Below, piece by piece: positions 31,262-43,198 of a DNA stretch of 64,000 nt (position 1 is its first letter; each line of letters begins with the position of its first letter). Below the pieces are notes generated by a model. It was given only the letters and a program-made list of their open reading frames with translations, was not told the DNA's origin and did no database searches. Position numbers and translations under genes: made by a program. The DNA is from Gari tellinella (lineage: Eukaryota; Mollusca; Bivalvia; Cardiida; Psammobiidae): NCBI GenBank assembly GCA_922989275.2, contig OV277856.1, positions 83,223,038-83,287,037 of the forward strand, given 5' to 3'.

Positions 31262-31512
31262 TTAACCCATTACCCCATAAATACGCCTTTTTACGCCTGT
31301 AATTTATTCCTCCACTGAAGAAAATAATTTCATTTTATACAGTCATGAATATGTACCATTAGAAATATTTTCATTACTCTAGCATATAGCAGTTTAAAGC
31401 AGGTTGAAAGTAAAGCAGAATGCGTCCTAAGTGCATTCTGCTTTACTTTCAACCTGCTTTAAGCGGCCATCTGTTTTCAATACTAGAAACAGGCTATGGG
31501 GTAATGGGTTAA
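31262..31512. mobile_element. A-type MITE, full length
   Basis: TTAACCCATTACCCCATAAA at the left and TATGGGGTAATGGGTTAA at the right, TTAA at both ends, with a core alpha hairpin at about 31393-31461. Confidence 0.85.
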
Positions 31513-31560
31513 GCAACTATGTCTTCACAGATCTGCAAGCTACTTTAATAGGAGGTCTCA

Positions 31561-31812
31561 TAACCCATAACCCCATAGCCTGTTTCTATATTTTAAGAAA
31601 GAGGATCACTTACAGCAGGTTGAAAGTAAAGCAGAATGTGCCTTAAGGCACATTCTGCTTTACTTTCAGCCTGCCTTAAGCTATTATCTGCTAGGATATA
31701 GAAAATATTTCTTATCATACATTTTCATTACTAAAAACAGAACTATTTTCTTTAGAGGAGGAATAACTTATCTATAGGTGTGAAAAGGCATATTTATGGG
31801 GTAAAGGGATAA
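31561..31812. mobile_element. A-type MITE, opposite orientation
   Basis: Left end ATAACCCATAACCCCATAGC, core alpha GAATGTGCCTTAAGGCACATTC, right end TTATGGGGTAAAGGGATAA. A 26-bp inverted pair (AACTCATATGTATGCAGTAA and complement) follows at 31811-31886. Confidence 0.8.
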
Positions 31813-32003
31813 CTCATATGTATGCAGTAAACCACTCCTATACAGTGGACTGTATTGGAGTGGTTTACTGAATACATATGAGTTATTCGATTATCTCCCT
31901 TTAATACTCAAAATGCCATATGGGGTAATTGGCAAATACCAGTTTGACTGTATTTTAAAAAGTTTGCTAAACTCAAATTTAACAGCGCAGTTTGTTATTG
32001 TAG

Positions 32004-32338
32004 GTTTGTAATTGGTACAAAGGAAGCTCAGTTTGGAGCTGTCGGCTATTCTAGTGGTATAACTCCTGGTAACTTCATGCCAGACGACTACAAGTTGGAA
32101 TCACAACTGCTTCGGGCCATACAAAACATTCAGCTGCCAACGACCACAGCCACTGGCCGGGACATCCAAGGAGCTTTACTTTGGCTCAATGACCAACCAT
32201 TCTTTGATGATCCTGCTGATCCAGATCGTCCTACAGTCGTAGTTCTCTTTGCAACTGGACAATCAGATACCGATGCATCTGAAATAGCAGACAGGCTGAA
32301 GTTAGACCAGGGTGTCCATCTATTTGTCATTGGACTAG
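32004..32338 (+). CDS. VWA-domain protein, VWA2 main exon
   Basis: The acceptor is TTGTTATTGTAG and the donor is GTTTGT, a weaker form. In phase 2 it encodes about 112 residues: RFVIGTKEAQFGAVGYSSGI, then a helix ending QNIQLPTTTATGRDIQGAL, the strand RPTVVVLFATGQSD and HLFVIGLG. This is the body of a VWA domain in one exon, unlike VWA1, which is cut twice. The usual TDG after the central strand is ATG here, again suggesting loss of the metal site. Confidence 0.9.
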
Positions 32339-32404
32339 GTTTGTGCTTATTTACTCTCATACCTTCACTGCCAGGATAGCGTATGGTGAAAACAATTTTC
32401 TACA

Positions 32405-32594
32405 GGGCTCCAAATAAGAAGGGGTAAACTGTGCAAATCCAACATTTTCTCACTTATTTTAGCATCAAATCCTATGGTGTTACCACTCATTAGAATCGTC
32501 TCTTTGAGATGATTCTAATGAGTAGTGACACCATAGGGTTTAAAGCAGAAATAAAGATTTTAGTTTTTGAAATACCCCCCTTATTTGGAGCCCT
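32405..32594. mobile_element. D-type MITE (core gamma)
   Basis: The ends are CAGGGCTCCAAATAAG and CTTATTTGGAGCCCTG; the core is ATTAGAATCGTCTCTTTGAG with its near-complement. Confidence 0.85.
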
Positions 32595-32628
32595 GATTGT
32601 CTGCCTTTATTTCTGGAAAATTGGGAGT

Positions 32629-32775
32629 TAACCCATTAGTACCCCATAGCCTGTTTTTAGATTTGACGACAGAAGAGCAGTTAAAGCAGGTTGAAACAAA
32701 AGTAGAATGCACCTTAAGGCAAATTCTGCTTTACTTTCAGCCTGCTTGAAACTACCAACTGCTAGGATAAAATGG
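32629..32775. mobile_element. A-type MITE, truncated right
   Basis: The left end TTAACCCATTAGTACCCCAT and a core alpha hairpin are present; the sequence leaves the family after CTAGGATAAAA. Confidence 0.7.
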
Positions 32776-33192
32776 CCTCGACTTAATTGGAGACTAGTTA
32801 CTCATTTGAAGAATAGGGTTCAATGATTTAAGCGTGATTAAATGATTTTTGATTTGGGCATGGTGCAGAACGCTGTTTTTGAATAATTAAGTGAAAGTAA
32901 AGAAGAAATATCCTTAACAAATCTGTATTTAATTTTGCATCTGTGCTAAAGTCCTTTCACATGTGACAAAACTTGGATAATTATCCATGCTACCAACCCT
33001 TTACCTGATAGCCTGTTTCAAGTTTTGAAACAAACAAACAAAAGTGATTAATTGCATAAGGTCAGGTCGTGTGAGTTAACTAAAGTTAAGTTTAGGTCCA
33101 ATGCACTTATAAAAAAATCCCTTGTTGTAAGCTTTTTCACTAATACAATTCTATGTACACTGGGAGGAATATAGATCTAGCCTGATGATGAT
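32776..33192. other. Intron sequence, nothing firm
   Basis: A short A-type left-end remnant (CCTTTACCTGATAGCCTGTT) lies near 33000. I see nothing else. Confidence 0.4.
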
Positions 33193-34797
33193 AGACTCCC
33201 ATACATGTGATATTTTCTTGGACCCAAATAGGGAGATCTGGAAATTTTAATAGGGAGATTGGGGTGCCAAATAGGGAGCTTTTTTCGCGGCACTTTTTCG
33301 CGATAAAACTAGGCGCAGGCGATGAAAATCCAACACATCTTATTTTAATAACTTTAAGTTAATCACTAATGCTTTTTTTTTTTTTAAATCAGTGAATAGA
33401 TAAGTCTATAGACCACTAAGACAGAGACAATTTTCACCCAGAGATATAGTTTTTATAATACTGACATGGGCGTATTATTCTAGCATCTAGGCTGAAAGTA
33501 AAGCAGAATACTCTTCAGGAGCATTCTGCTTCAGTGCTTTAAGCTAGATCTACCATCTGCTAGGATATAAGAACTATTTCTTTTGGTTCTTATATTGTTC
33601 ATGACTAGTAAAGATAAACTGGAACTATATCTTTTTTCTTGAGAGAATAAATGAAGTAGTTCAAATGGTCTAGATTTCTATCTATGGAGTAGATCTAGAA
33701 AGAGTTAGCAATTTATATATATATAACAATCTGTTATAAATTAAAGTTTGCAGACAGTATGGATCCAGATGAGACACCGCATCATTCATCTTATCTAGAT
33801 TCACAAAGTTTGACACTGATATTGTCTGAAAATGCACAAAGATTAACTCAGAGAATTGTTGCAGACGACAAAGTCTGCAGACGACATTTACTAGCGCTAT
33901 AAAATGGGCGTGGTTCTAACAACGAATTAACGCGTCTAAATTTTCTACCGCGAAAACTGATTGCAAATCAATTTTACGAGCGTAATTGGTTGTAAAATCT
34001 AACTTAATAATTATACATTTACACAAATCGTATGTAACAAACAGAAGAATTTTGGTCCAATGTTTAATTTTAACTGATTGTTAGAAAACGATGCTGGGGA
34101 AAACTTTATAGACTAACAAAATATGCGTGATTCCCGAAGCAAATATTAAGGCGCCCAGTCATTTTGTAACGGTATAATTTTCGAAGTATTTTTCTGTTAC
34201 GTGAATATTCAAAGTATTTTTGTGGTGGAAATCAATTCATAAATGTTGAATTCTAATCAGCTTTCATACAAAATGTGTGCTTGTTCAGAACTTACGGAGA
34301 ATTATCTGATTTTAATCCGACCCGTATCGGCGACAATCTTCGCATCACTGCTTCTAAAATTTGTCGTTGCGACCTCTCCGATTCGGGTCGAACCTGTCAA
34401 TCACTTTTTTGATAACCAATTAGATCTACAATTTCAGAAGCATTTATGTCAAACCCTTCTCGGCGCGTGTGGTCAAACATGGCAGCCTACCAAACAATGC
34501 CATGTAAAGTGCTACACACTCAAACTACCGTCGATTGCGTAACGTGTTTACACGCATCAGTAGCGTTTGGTGATAAGCGTGTGTATGGATTAGCCAGAGA
34601 ACTCCGAGGCCGATTTTAAGATTTTTTGAGTCGGCGAACGAGGTAAATGATATAAAAGTTCATATTGAGAAAAATGAACTTAAATGGTTTAATGAAATAT
34701 CAGGAGATTTCGTCTCCCGACCGGGAGATCGTGAGTAGAGGTCTAATTTCGGGAGCTCCCGACCAGATCGGGAGATATCACATGTATGTAGACTCCC
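33193..34797. mobile_element. Candidate 1.6-kb TIR element with nested MITEs
   Basis: AGACTCCCATACATGTGATA at the left pairs with TATCACATGTATGTAGACTC near the right end. Both sides are rich in GGGAGAT-like words in opposite orientation. An A-type core remnant (33485-33700) and a core beta remnant (33745-33920) lie inside. The 99-codon frame at 34243-34542 has no recognisable domain. It is non-autonomous and of unknown superfamily. Confidence 0.45.
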
Positions 34798-34965
34798 TTG
34801 GGTATAAAAAACTGTTTCACCCACCATGAAGAACCAGTTTACCTTTATAGATATCTGTGTTTCCCAAAATTAGAAAAACAAGTTGGAGGGCCGTGGTTTG
34901 ATAATCAATCAAGAGCTGAAATTTGCCATACTAATGCAAATTGTGGTCAGAGGATACACACCAGG

Positions 34966-35183
34966 TTTTAACCCATTATTCCATAGCCTGTTTCTAGTTT
35001 TGAAAATAGGTGACCACTTAAAGCATTCTGCTTTGCTTTCACTCTGCTTTAAGCTATCATCTGCTAGCATATAGAAAATATTTCTTATGATTTTTATTTT
35101 TGACTGTTTAAATTGGAAATCTTTTCTTAAGTGAAGGAATAGATTTAAAGCGTAAAAAGGTGTAATCATGGGGGAATTGGTTG
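34966..35183. mobile_element. A-type MITE with deleted core
   Basis: Left end TTAACCCATTATTCCATAGC and the right arm are present, but the left arm of the hairpin is lost: AAAGCATTCTGCTTTGC joins directly. The right end GGGGGAATTGGTT is diverged. Confidence 0.65.
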
Positions 35184-35811
35184 ATCGCTTGTGTAGACTA
35201 GGGACACGGCGAATACATCTCATACAAATGATATAACATTTCTTTAACGTTATATGTCATTTCTTGCAATTACGTCTTGACAACGTCAAAGTTCTGCGTA
35301 CACTATAGATGTCTCTTTGGTTTAATCTATTAGGATGGCTAGGTTTGTATATTAATGATAAACATACATGTGTTTTATATCATTTGATACAAAACTCTTT
35401 TCTCTTTGAAGTGATATATATACATGTATATAAATTTCACAAATCTGGTATTTGAATTGCGGATTTTGTGATAGCAGTCCGGGAACTTACTGACTGTACC
35501 TCGTAATAGAGGGGTTTTACTGTATGAATTATGAGGTGGTATTTACCATAGTTTAGCCAATCTTAATGGCCTGATTTGCATTCATCAAATAGGTGTTGAT
35601 TACATTTTGATGAGGTTTATCTGATGACTAAACATAGTTTTGTATTCCATAACAGGCCAGGCCATAGAAAGACGGAATAAAATGGGTATAAGAGATCGTT
35701 AATATGGAAAAAATGAAATATTTTGCTAAAACGCTCTGGTGCTAGCATCACAAAAATTATTGTTTGTAAATATGTTTGTCATATTTATTTGATGTGTAGG
35801 ACAGAGCTCCA
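35184..35811. other. Intron sequence with a B-type end remnant
   Basis: AATAGAGGGGTTTTACTGTA at 35505-35524 is a lone B-type terminus. No gene is recognised. Confidence 0.45.
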
Positions 35812-35992
35812 GATAATGGGAGTATTTTAAAAACTTCAATCTTTATTTATGCATTAAACCCTATGGTATCCCTACTCGTTAGAATTGTCTCTTTGAGAAG
35901 ATTCTAATGATTAGTAACACCATAGGATTTGGAGCAGAAATGAGTGAGAAAATGTTAGATTTGTTCTGTATACTCTGCCTTATCTGGAGCCC
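35812..35992. mobile_element. D-type MITE with 7-8 bp target duplication
   Basis: TGTAGGAC before and TGTAGGAG after flank the AGAGCTCC ... GGAGCCCT ends. The core gamma hairpin is at about 35870-35912. The flanking repeat supports a hAT-like element. Confidence 0.8.
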
Positions 35993-36195
35993 TTGTAGGA
36001 GCAGTCAGTGTACATGAGTACATTTGTCTTACATTTATAAACACTGTAGACCCAAACCAGAGGGCTCCTACAGCAAGGACCTTGCCAGGGTCTGCACTGT
36101 TTGTCATTTTGCAATATTTTAAACACAAAAATTGTGAGGAGAATAGACTACAGCAGGGTATATCACATACAAACCACAACACTCTAACAGTCACT

Positions 36196-36448
36196 TAACC
36201 CATTGCTCCATAAATACACCTTTTTACGCCTTTTATTTATTCCTCCACTGAAGAAAATAGTTCCAATTCATACAGCCAAGAATATGTACCAGAAGAAATA
36301 TGTTCTATATTAAAGCAGATGGTAGCTTAAAGCAGACTGAAAGTAAAGCAGAATGCGCCTTAAGGCGCATTCTGCTTTACTTTCAACCTGCTTTAAGTGG
36401 TCACTTGTATTCAATACTAGAAACAGGTTATTGGGTAATGGGTAAATA
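36196..36448. mobile_element. A-type MITE
   Basis: Left end TTAACCCATTGCTCCATAAA, core alpha GAATGCGCCTTAAGGCGCATTC, right end TTATTGGGTAATGGGTAA. Confidence 0.8.
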
Positions 36449-36904
36449 ATGTTTACAAATAACTCACAACATGCACATTAGCAGTGCAATACTGGGTCAT
36501 GTTAGCAGTTAGCAGTGCGATACTGGGTGATGTATTCAGCTCGAAATGTTCTTAGGGGAAATAGCTGATCTGATTTGCTGTTTTTGCCAAGAACTTCAAG
36601 AGTTGAATACAAAATGCCCTGTCACAAGCACACCTCAAACTGGGGATGTGATTATTATATAATAATATGAATACAATATACACCACCAACAACTGTAGTT
36701 GTTTTAATAATTTTATAAGCATCACAGGAATTCTTTTATGCAACAAAGAATAACACAGAATTTAATTTACAGAACTAACAATGAAATACAAGTTAAATAC
36801 ACAGATAGATGTGAAATAAAACTTTCTCAAATATTACCCTGACTACTGTAAAACAGGTATTTTTCGCGTCATTTATATTTTGCTTAATGCGATTTTGAAT
36901 TAAT
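36449..36904. other. Intron sequence, nothing recognised
   Basis: It includes a short direct repeat of GCAGTGCGATACTGGGT-like sequence near 36483-36530. No gene is supported. Confidence 0.4.
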
Positions 36905-37040
36905 TCTCAACATCATGCAATATTTCTAGCTGGTAGCTTGAAGCAGGCTGTAAGTAAAGCAGAATGTGCCTTAAGGCACATTCTGCTTTAATTTCAACCT
37001 TCTTTAAGGAGTCACCTATTTTCAAAACTAGAGATATTAG
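36905..37040. mobile_element. A-type core fragment
   Basis: Core alpha hairpin GAATGTGCCTTAAGGCACATTC with short arms; both ends are lost. Confidence 0.6.
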
Positions 37041-37264
37041 CTATTTAACTTGTGAATTATATTCTCGCGAACAAAACCGGTTTTACAGTACTAGTCAAAA
37101 ATGTTAACTGGAATTGTCCATTAAATTTTGAAGTTTCTTGAGTCAATGAGTTGACCATTTCCTCTATAATAAAACATACAAATTATCTCTATTCAAAATT
37201 TAATGACAGTCTAAACCATTAATTAATCCATCAATACACTTTTAATGCCTCTAATCCTAGCTGA

Positions 37265-37465
37265 GACAAGAATTTCAGAGAAGTACAGGTGAGGAGTACA
37301 CTTGTCATATTCAAACAGTGTAGACCCTGATCAGAGGGCTCCTAAAGGAGCCCTCTGATCAGGATCTACACTGTTGTTGTTTTTTACATTTATTGTAAAA
37401 ATCAACCTTAAAAAGATAAAACAAAAAGACTGGACTAAATTGAAAACTAGAATAATTGTCCTTCA
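37265..37465. mobile_element. E-type MITE, reverse, partial
   Basis: GGTGAGGAGTACACTTGTCA, a perfect core beta hairpin with CAGAGGGCTCCTAAAGGAGC, and TAAAAATCAACCTTAAAAAG are E-type sequence read in reverse. The ends are lost. Confidence 0.65.
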
Positions 37466-37706
37466 GGAGCACTCTGATTTTCTTTCAACCTGCTTTGAGT
37501 GATGATCAGTAAGGTGTTAAAAGTAGAATACTATTTAAAGCAAGATGAATGCTTTACTTTCATCATGCTTTAAGCTACCACCTGTATTCAAAACCATAAT
37601 GAGTCATTAATTTGAGTCACTTATGAGGAGGAGGTGGTAGCGGTGCTCTAAGGCACTTTTGTTGAGGAAAGGATTAATCATAGCTTAATGTTACGCCATA
37701 GCTTCA

Positions 37707-37802
37707 GGGCTCCAGATAAGGGGAGTATTTAAAAAACTAAATTTATTCTGTATTAAACCCTATGGTGTCACTACTCATACGTCCTCTAATCTGGAGCCCT
37801 GA
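37707..37802. mobile_element. D-type MITE, half deleted
   Basis: CAGGGCTCCAGATAAGGGG and half the core (CTACTCAT) join directly to TCTAATCTGGAGCCCTG. The element has lost most of its right half. Confidence 0.7.
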
Positions 37803-38007
37803 TAGCTTGTTTCTAGTTTTAAAGACAGGTGACCACTTAAAGCAGTCAAAAGCCTTAAGGCACATGCTGATTTACTTCCAGTCTGTTTTAAGCTAACTTT
37901 CGCTAGGATATAGAAAATATTTGTAATTGTATAAAGTGGAACGTTTTTTTCAGTGGAGGAATGAATTAAATGCCTTAAAAGGCATACTCTATAGAGGAAC
38001 GGGTTAA
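37803..38007. mobile_element. A-type MITE, degraded
   Basis: GCTTGTTTCTAGTTTTAAAG, a decayed core alpha and the right end AGGAACGGGTTAA. The left end is overlapped by the D-type remnant. Confidence 0.65.
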
Positions 38008-38251
38008 CTCTTTGAACCCTAGTCACTCATATATGTGTAATTTGCAAACAGTACATCTGTGAGGATAACACTTGTCCTATGCAAACAGTGTAGCCCTAAT
38101 CAGAGGGTTCCTTGCCTTTAAGGAGCCCTCTGATCAGGGTCTACACTGTTGTCATTTTGACATATATTGTGAAAATCAACCCTAAAATATGGACTAGACT
38201 TAATAAAAGACTAGAATTTTCTGTTTCAGCTTTCAGGGAGGAGCGGGTTAA
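38004..38251. mobile_element. E-type MITE, reverse orientation, full length
   Basis: TTAACTCTTTGAACCCTAGT at the left and GGGAGGAGCGGGTTAA at the right, TTAA at both ends, with a core beta hairpin (CAGAGGGTTCCTTGCC and near-complement). It ends 45 bp before the VWA2 C-terminal exon. Confidence 0.8.
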
Positions 38252-38296
38252 ACAAGCTTGAGTTATTTAGGTTCAATGGTATTTTTTTTATTTCAG

Positions 38297-38443
38297 GACA
38301 ACAAACATCAGAATGGCATGAAGAGATAATGAGATTAGCCTCAGACCCTGGCTCAGTGATCATTGGTAATAGACTACAAGATATTAGTATCCAACAGTTT
38401 GACCAACCACGACTAGAATATCTCTCACAGACATTATACAGAA
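38297..38443 (+). CDS. VWA-domain protein, VWA2 C-terminal exon
   Basis: It is bounded by TTTTTTTATTTCAG and the donor GTAAGT. In phase 1 it reads GQQTSEWHEEIMRLASDPGS, VIIGNRLQDISIQQFDQPR and LEYLSQTLYR. The W..E...LAS.P pattern and the following F/L residues fit the last helix region of a VWA domain. It ends in phase 1 and joins the 46157 micro-exon in frame. Confidence 0.88.
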
Positions 38444-38664
38444 GTAAGTCAGTCCTATAGGTGAAACATATTTCACTGTACAATTAAATGCATACATTTC
38501 ATGCTTATGCCTAATATTTTGGTGGTGTTAATAATAAAGTCTGATATCCTGGTATACCATGAATCCCTGTTTAAATGTTCCCCTCTAATAAGTGCCCCGT
38601 CCCCGCTACTAGTTTGCCAAATATAATCAAAGCCTCTAGCTTGATTTCAATATTGAAGACAGAT

Positions 38665-38884
38665 AAATGGTTGCTTAATGCAAACCAAAACATGAACTAG
38701 TCTATGACTGTGGAATTTTGGGTAGTTTAACAAATACTGGTCTGAATTAGAAAACAGTGCAGATCCTGATCAGAGGGCTCCTATAGGATCCCTCTGATAT
38801 GGGTCTACACTGTTTTTAAATGTAATGAGTATATTGTAAACAGGTCCATGGTGTGGAAAAAGTAAAAAAACCCAAAATTGTCGG
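38665..38884. mobile_element. O-type MITE, reverse, partial
   Basis: AACCAAAACATGAACTAGTC, ACAAATACTGGTCTGAATTAG and a core beta hairpin (CAGAGGGCTCCTATAGGATC) match the O-type family in reverse. Confidence 0.65.
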
Positions 38885-39128
38885 TTAACTCTTTCCTCCC
38901 TGAAACTTTAAATGGACAATTCCAGTTTCTATTTAAGTCTAGTCCATTTCTGACTTTTAAGGGTTGTTTTTGTTAATGTTTGGCATTATGACAAACATTG
39001 AAGACCCTGATCAGAGGGCTCTGCCCTCTGATTTTGGTCTTCACTGTTTACTTAGGACAAGTGTACTATTTACATGTACACTGTGTGCAAATGACACCAA
39101 TATGCGGGACTAGGGTTCAAAGGGTTAA
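38885..39128. mobile_element. E-type MITE, full length
   Basis: TTAACTCTTTCCTCCCTGAA at the left and AGGGTTCAAAGGGTTAA at the right, with core beta AGACCCTGATCAGAGGGCTC shortened at the tip. Confidence 0.85.
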
Positions 39129-39440
39129 GTATGGTTCAGAAGAGCTTTTACAAAGACAGGAGTAGCATTAGTGCAAGTTGCTAAATCTGGTCCTGTCCGT
39201 AAAATTAATGTCACTATCCATTTTCAGTTAACAAGGACAAAATATGTCAAAAAGGTCATAGTTAACATCAATTTTATACAAGGTTATGGTCTTACTTTGA
39301 CAAATTAATTGCTAAGGAACTGTCACAACAAGTGGGGATGCTCACATATTGAGGGTATCCCATATCTCATGTTTAACCTTTAAAGTTTCCTTTCATATCC
39401 AACAATACAAAATAAATGCACCTTTCTGATAAAGCATATA

Positions 39441-39984
39441 CACGCTCCCTCCCTACAACAGCCCTTCCAACATGATTCCTTCCTTATAATAATGCTTGCC
39501 GCTGTTCCTGAGTCTAATTAAATCTTTCACTGCTACAAAATTGTCTGCTAAAAATTGATGTTTGCTGTTTTTTCCTTAAAGTTACCTATTGAACATTTTG
39601 ACAGATGGAATATAAAGACAAGTGACAAACAGTTTCTACCCAGATCAGATGCAATGTTACGCAGCATCTGATCTGGATTCAAGCTGTTTGCAGATGTAAG
39701 CCATCACTCTAAGGGTATCAATTTTCCCTCCCCTCATAATCCAGAGCACCAGATAAGGGCAGTTTTTCAAAAACTAAAATCTTATTTTCTGAAATAAACC
39801 CTATGGTGTCACTACTCATTAGAATCGTCTCTTTGAGACGATTCTAATGAGTAGTAACAACATAGGATTTGGTGCTAAAAAGAGTGAGAAAATGTTGGAT
39901 TAGTTGGAATAACTACCTCTTATCTGGAGCCCTGATAATCTTCATCTCCCATTGGGTGTTGTTGTAGAGAGGGAACATTTACTG
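39441..39984. mobile_element. F-type MITE with nested D-type MITE
   Basis: CGCTCCCTCCCTACAACAGC at the left and GTAGAGAGGGAACATTTACTG at the right are F-type ends; the core beta palindrome is at about 39625-39690. The D-type element at 39752-39937 interrupts the right arm. Confidence 0.75.
39752..39937. mobile_element. D-type MITE nested in an F-type MITE
   Basis: The ends CAGAGCACCAGATAAGG and CTTATCTGGAGCCCTG are flanked directly by ATAATC on both sides. The core gamma hairpin is intact (ATTAGAATCGTCTCTTTGAG). Confidence 0.85.
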
Positions 39985-40163
39985 TAGTTTTTCATTGTTT
40001 AGGGCAGATAACAGATTATCACAATATGAAAGCAAAGCATAACACTCCTATAGGACAGTTCTGCTTTCCTTTTAATTTAGTTTAAGTTTCAAACATCATC
40101 ATTGAATATTGATTTCAGTGTGTTTATCAAGTCTTACTTCTTTGTTTAGGGAAGATGACTGCT

Positions 40164-40414
40164 TTAACCCTTTCCCACATAGCATATCTATAGTATTGAA
40201 TATAGGTGTCCACTTAAAGCAGGTTGAAAGTAAAGCAGAATGCGCTTTAAGCGCATTCTGCTTTACTTTCAGCCTGCTTTAAGCTATCATCTGCTAGAAT
40301 ATAGAAAATATTTCGTATAATACATATTTATGAATGTATAAATTGGAACTATTTTCTTCAGGGCAAGAATAAACTGAATGCGCTAAAAGGCGCTTCTATG
40401 GGGGAAAGGGTTAA
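40164..40414. mobile_element. A-type MITE, full length
   Basis: TTAACCCTTTCCCACATAGC at the left, TGGGGGAAAGGGTTAA at the right, core GAATGCGCTTTAAGCGCATTC. Confidence 0.85.
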
Positions 40415-40572
40415 GCAAGATAAACATGAAGCAGAAAACTCCTAGCCTCCTACAGGACACCATAAATTAATCATGTCACTTGAGTATTTTTATTTGGAAA
40501 TGATAAAGGTGCCTTAGAGAGACACAGTTTATATGAACCGATGTACATTAGTAAACTTGTTTGATTCATGTC

Positions 40573-40768
40573 AGGGCTCCAGGTAAGAGGGAGTAATCTG
40601 AACAAATCCTACTTTCCTACTTATGTCAGCACCAAATTCTATGGTGTAGCTACTCATTAGAATCGTCTTAAAGAGACGATTCTAATGAGTGGTGACACCA
40701 TAGGGTTTAATGCAGAAATAAAGATTTTAGATTTTTAAATACTCCCCTTATCTGGAGCTGTGCATGTC
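40573..40768. mobile_element. D-type MITE (core gamma)
   Basis: CAGGGCTCCAGGTAAGAGG and CTTATCTGGAGCTGTG are the ends, with CATGT on both sides. The core is ATTAGAATCGTCTTAAAGAG with its complement. Confidence 0.85.
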
Positions 40769-40940
40769 CATGATACAAACTCTGCCCACATGATGTATAT
40801 GCTGGAACTGACAACCAGACAACTAAACCACCCACACTACTGTTATATAACAATCAGTAAAACACAAGAACAAATAAATAATGACATGATAATAGCATAA
40901 GTATACCATCATCTCAAACAGTGGAGTAGACAATCATATA

Positions 40941-41145
40941 CAGTAAACCCCCTCTATTACGACCACTAAAGATCGTTAATTATTAGATGGTTAAGGCAGG
41001 TGACTGCTTAAAGCAAGGTGACAGTGAAACAGAAAGCTCCATCAGGAGCTTTCTGTTTCACTGTCATCTTGCTTTAAGATGACATTTGTCTTTTATACAA
41101 TCAATTAGCATTCGTTTTAGTGGTCATAATAGAGGGGTTTTACTG
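40941..41145. mobile_element. B-type MITE, full length
   Basis: CAGTAAACCCCCTCTATTAC and ATAATAGAGGGGTTTTACTG are the ends, TA on both sides, with core GACAGTGAAACAGAAAGCTC and complement. Confidence 0.85.
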
Positions 41146-41434
41146 TAGTATTCTTTCCACTTGGAATGAAATGAAATGCAATGCAACAAAATGTAGAAAA
41201 AGACAATGATTTCGAAAACTCTTGACAGTTTACTTGTAATAATGTTTTAGCATAGGAGTGATTGGGTGATTACATAGTCAATGTTCCATTCACTGTTAAA
41301 ATATTAAGCAAAGAATAGATTGAACCTATGCCGTGATAACTTGGTACAGCTAGGTGTTCAAAATCACTGGCTGCTTATTGCTTAACTCTACTCTTTTGGT
41401 TTATTAGGTTTCCTTGTAGATCATGTCAGTTGCC

Positions 41435-41610
41435 AAAACAAGAACCAGTCTACTTGGAATTCTCGGTAGTTCAATAAATACTGATCTAGATTAGCAAACA
41501 GTGTAGGCCGAAATCCGATGGCTCTTATAGGAGCCCTCTGATTTGGGTCTGAACCATTTGCAAATGTAATGAGTATTTTTTAAACAGGTCCATTGTGTTG
41601 AAAGAGCTAA
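41435..41610. mobile_element. O-type MITE, reverse, partial
   Basis: AACAAGAACCAGTCTACTTG, a core beta hairpin (GATGGCTCTTATAGGAGCCC) and GTAATGAGTATTTTTTAAAC match the O-type family in reverse. Confidence 0.6.
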
Positions 41611-42054
41611 ACTGAATTTCTATACTTCAAGCCTGCTGTAAGAAGTCACCTGTCTTTAACACTTAAAACTAGGTTTGACGGAAAAGTTTTACTTTACTAA
41701 AATATGCATGGTTATTCTTTTAGACATATGATTGCTTAATACAGGACAACGGTAGTGCATAAAGTGGACCTGTTGGAGCTTTCTGCATTGCTTTAATACA
41801 ACTTGCAAAATGTAACTTAATACAGATTTTCAAATTCCTACCGTAGTGAGCAGGTTATATCTTTGCACACAAGCAGGGAAATAAGATGCATACAGTTTGG
41901 ACCTGATCGAGACACCACGTTATGTTGTGTCACCAGATTTCAAACAGTTTGACACGCTGAACCTATTTGAATAGAAACTTGAAAAACAATTTTTCCTTAA
42001 TCAGTAGTAGATGATGACTATTGCAAACAGAAACATTACTCAGCATGCTATAAG

Positions 42055-42533
42055 TTAATTATCCCATTACCCCATAGCCTCTGAGGACAGGTGATTACTT
42101 AACCCATTACCCCATAAATACGACTTTTTACGTCTTTCATTTATTCCTACACTGAAGAAAATAGTTCCAATTTATTAAATCATGAAATATGTATGATCAG
42201 AAATATTTTTCTATTCTAGTTGGTGGTAGCTTAAAGCAGGCTGAAAGTAAAGCAGAATGTGCCCAAAGGCACATTCTGCTTTACTTTCAACCTGCTTTAA
42301 TTGGTAACCTATATTTTATACTTTAAACAGGCTATGGGGTAATGGGTTAAAGCAGGTTGAAAGTAAAGCAGAATGTGCCTGAATACTTTCAGCCTGCTTT
42401 AAGCTACCATCTTGTATGATATAGAAAATATTTCTTATGGTATATTTTCATGACTGAGTAAAGTGGACCTATTTTCTTCACTGGAGGAATAAATTAAAGG
42501 CATAAAAGGCATATTTATGGGGTAATGGGTTAA
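42055..42533. mobile_element. A-type MITE containing a second A-type MITE
   Basis: The outer copy starts TATCCCATTACCCCATAGCC, is broken at the TTAA of its ACTTAAAGCAGG segment, resumes AGCAGGTTGAAAGTAAAGC at 42351 and ends GGGGTAATGGGTTAA at 42533. Confidence 0.8.
42099..42350. mobile_element. Inner A-type MITE, full length
   Basis: TTAACCCATTACCCCATAAA to TATGGGGTAATGGGTTAA, TTAA duplicated on both sides, core GAATGTGCCCAAAGGCACATTC. It lies inside another A-type copy. Confidence 0.85.
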
Positions 42534-42935
42534 TAAAGTTTCATGATGTTTCTTGAAAATAAAATAGCCGCATATCTCAAGTTTTACTTTATTTGGTATC
42601 AACTAAGGGACCAATATAACCTCTCATTTAGGAATAACCAATTACCCAATGGATACAACCTTTTTGTTACACCTTAAATGTATTTCTCCACTTAAAAGAA
42701 ATACATGTAGTTCACTTCATACAGTCACAGACCTTGCATCATAATACATATTCCTATATCCGGCAGATGGTTAAACTCAAAGCAAGTTGAAAGTGAAGAA
42801 TAATGCTCCTTAACCCATTTCATGCGGGATACACGTTTAGGTGTACCTCTAGGCAAACCGTTTGATCAAAACTGTTTGCAGCTAAGTCAATACTCTATCA
42901 GGAACTGCTAACATATTTTGCAAATATTTGAGTTA

Positions 42936-43181
42936 CAGTGGAGAATCTGTTATTCTTTCCCGATAAACGCGTTCACGCTAAAACTATTTTTTCTCTTACA
43001 AACAGTTTGGAGCCAGATCAGACGCCGGGTTACCCGGCGTCTGATCAGGCTCCAAACTGTTTGCCACCAAGATAAACATGAAATATCAGAATTGTCCAAA
43101 AGTTGTTCTTTTCTACGTTTTAGCGCTTTGCGTTTGCGTACGTTTGCGTTTAAACGGGAAAGAATAACAGATTCTCCACTG
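42936..43181. mobile_element. C-type MITE, full length
   Basis: CAGTGGAGAATCTGTTATTC and GAATAACAGATTCTCCACTG are the ends, TA on both sides. The core AAACAGTTTGGAGCCAGATC with GACGCCGGGTTACCCGGCGTC-like centre is almost perfect, so this is a young copy. Confidence 0.9.
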
Positions 43182-43198
43182 TATACCCCCTGCAGCTC

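Noticed and set aside
34243..34542. 99-codon frame as a host gene
   Set aside because: No domain, and it lies inside a candidate TIR element.
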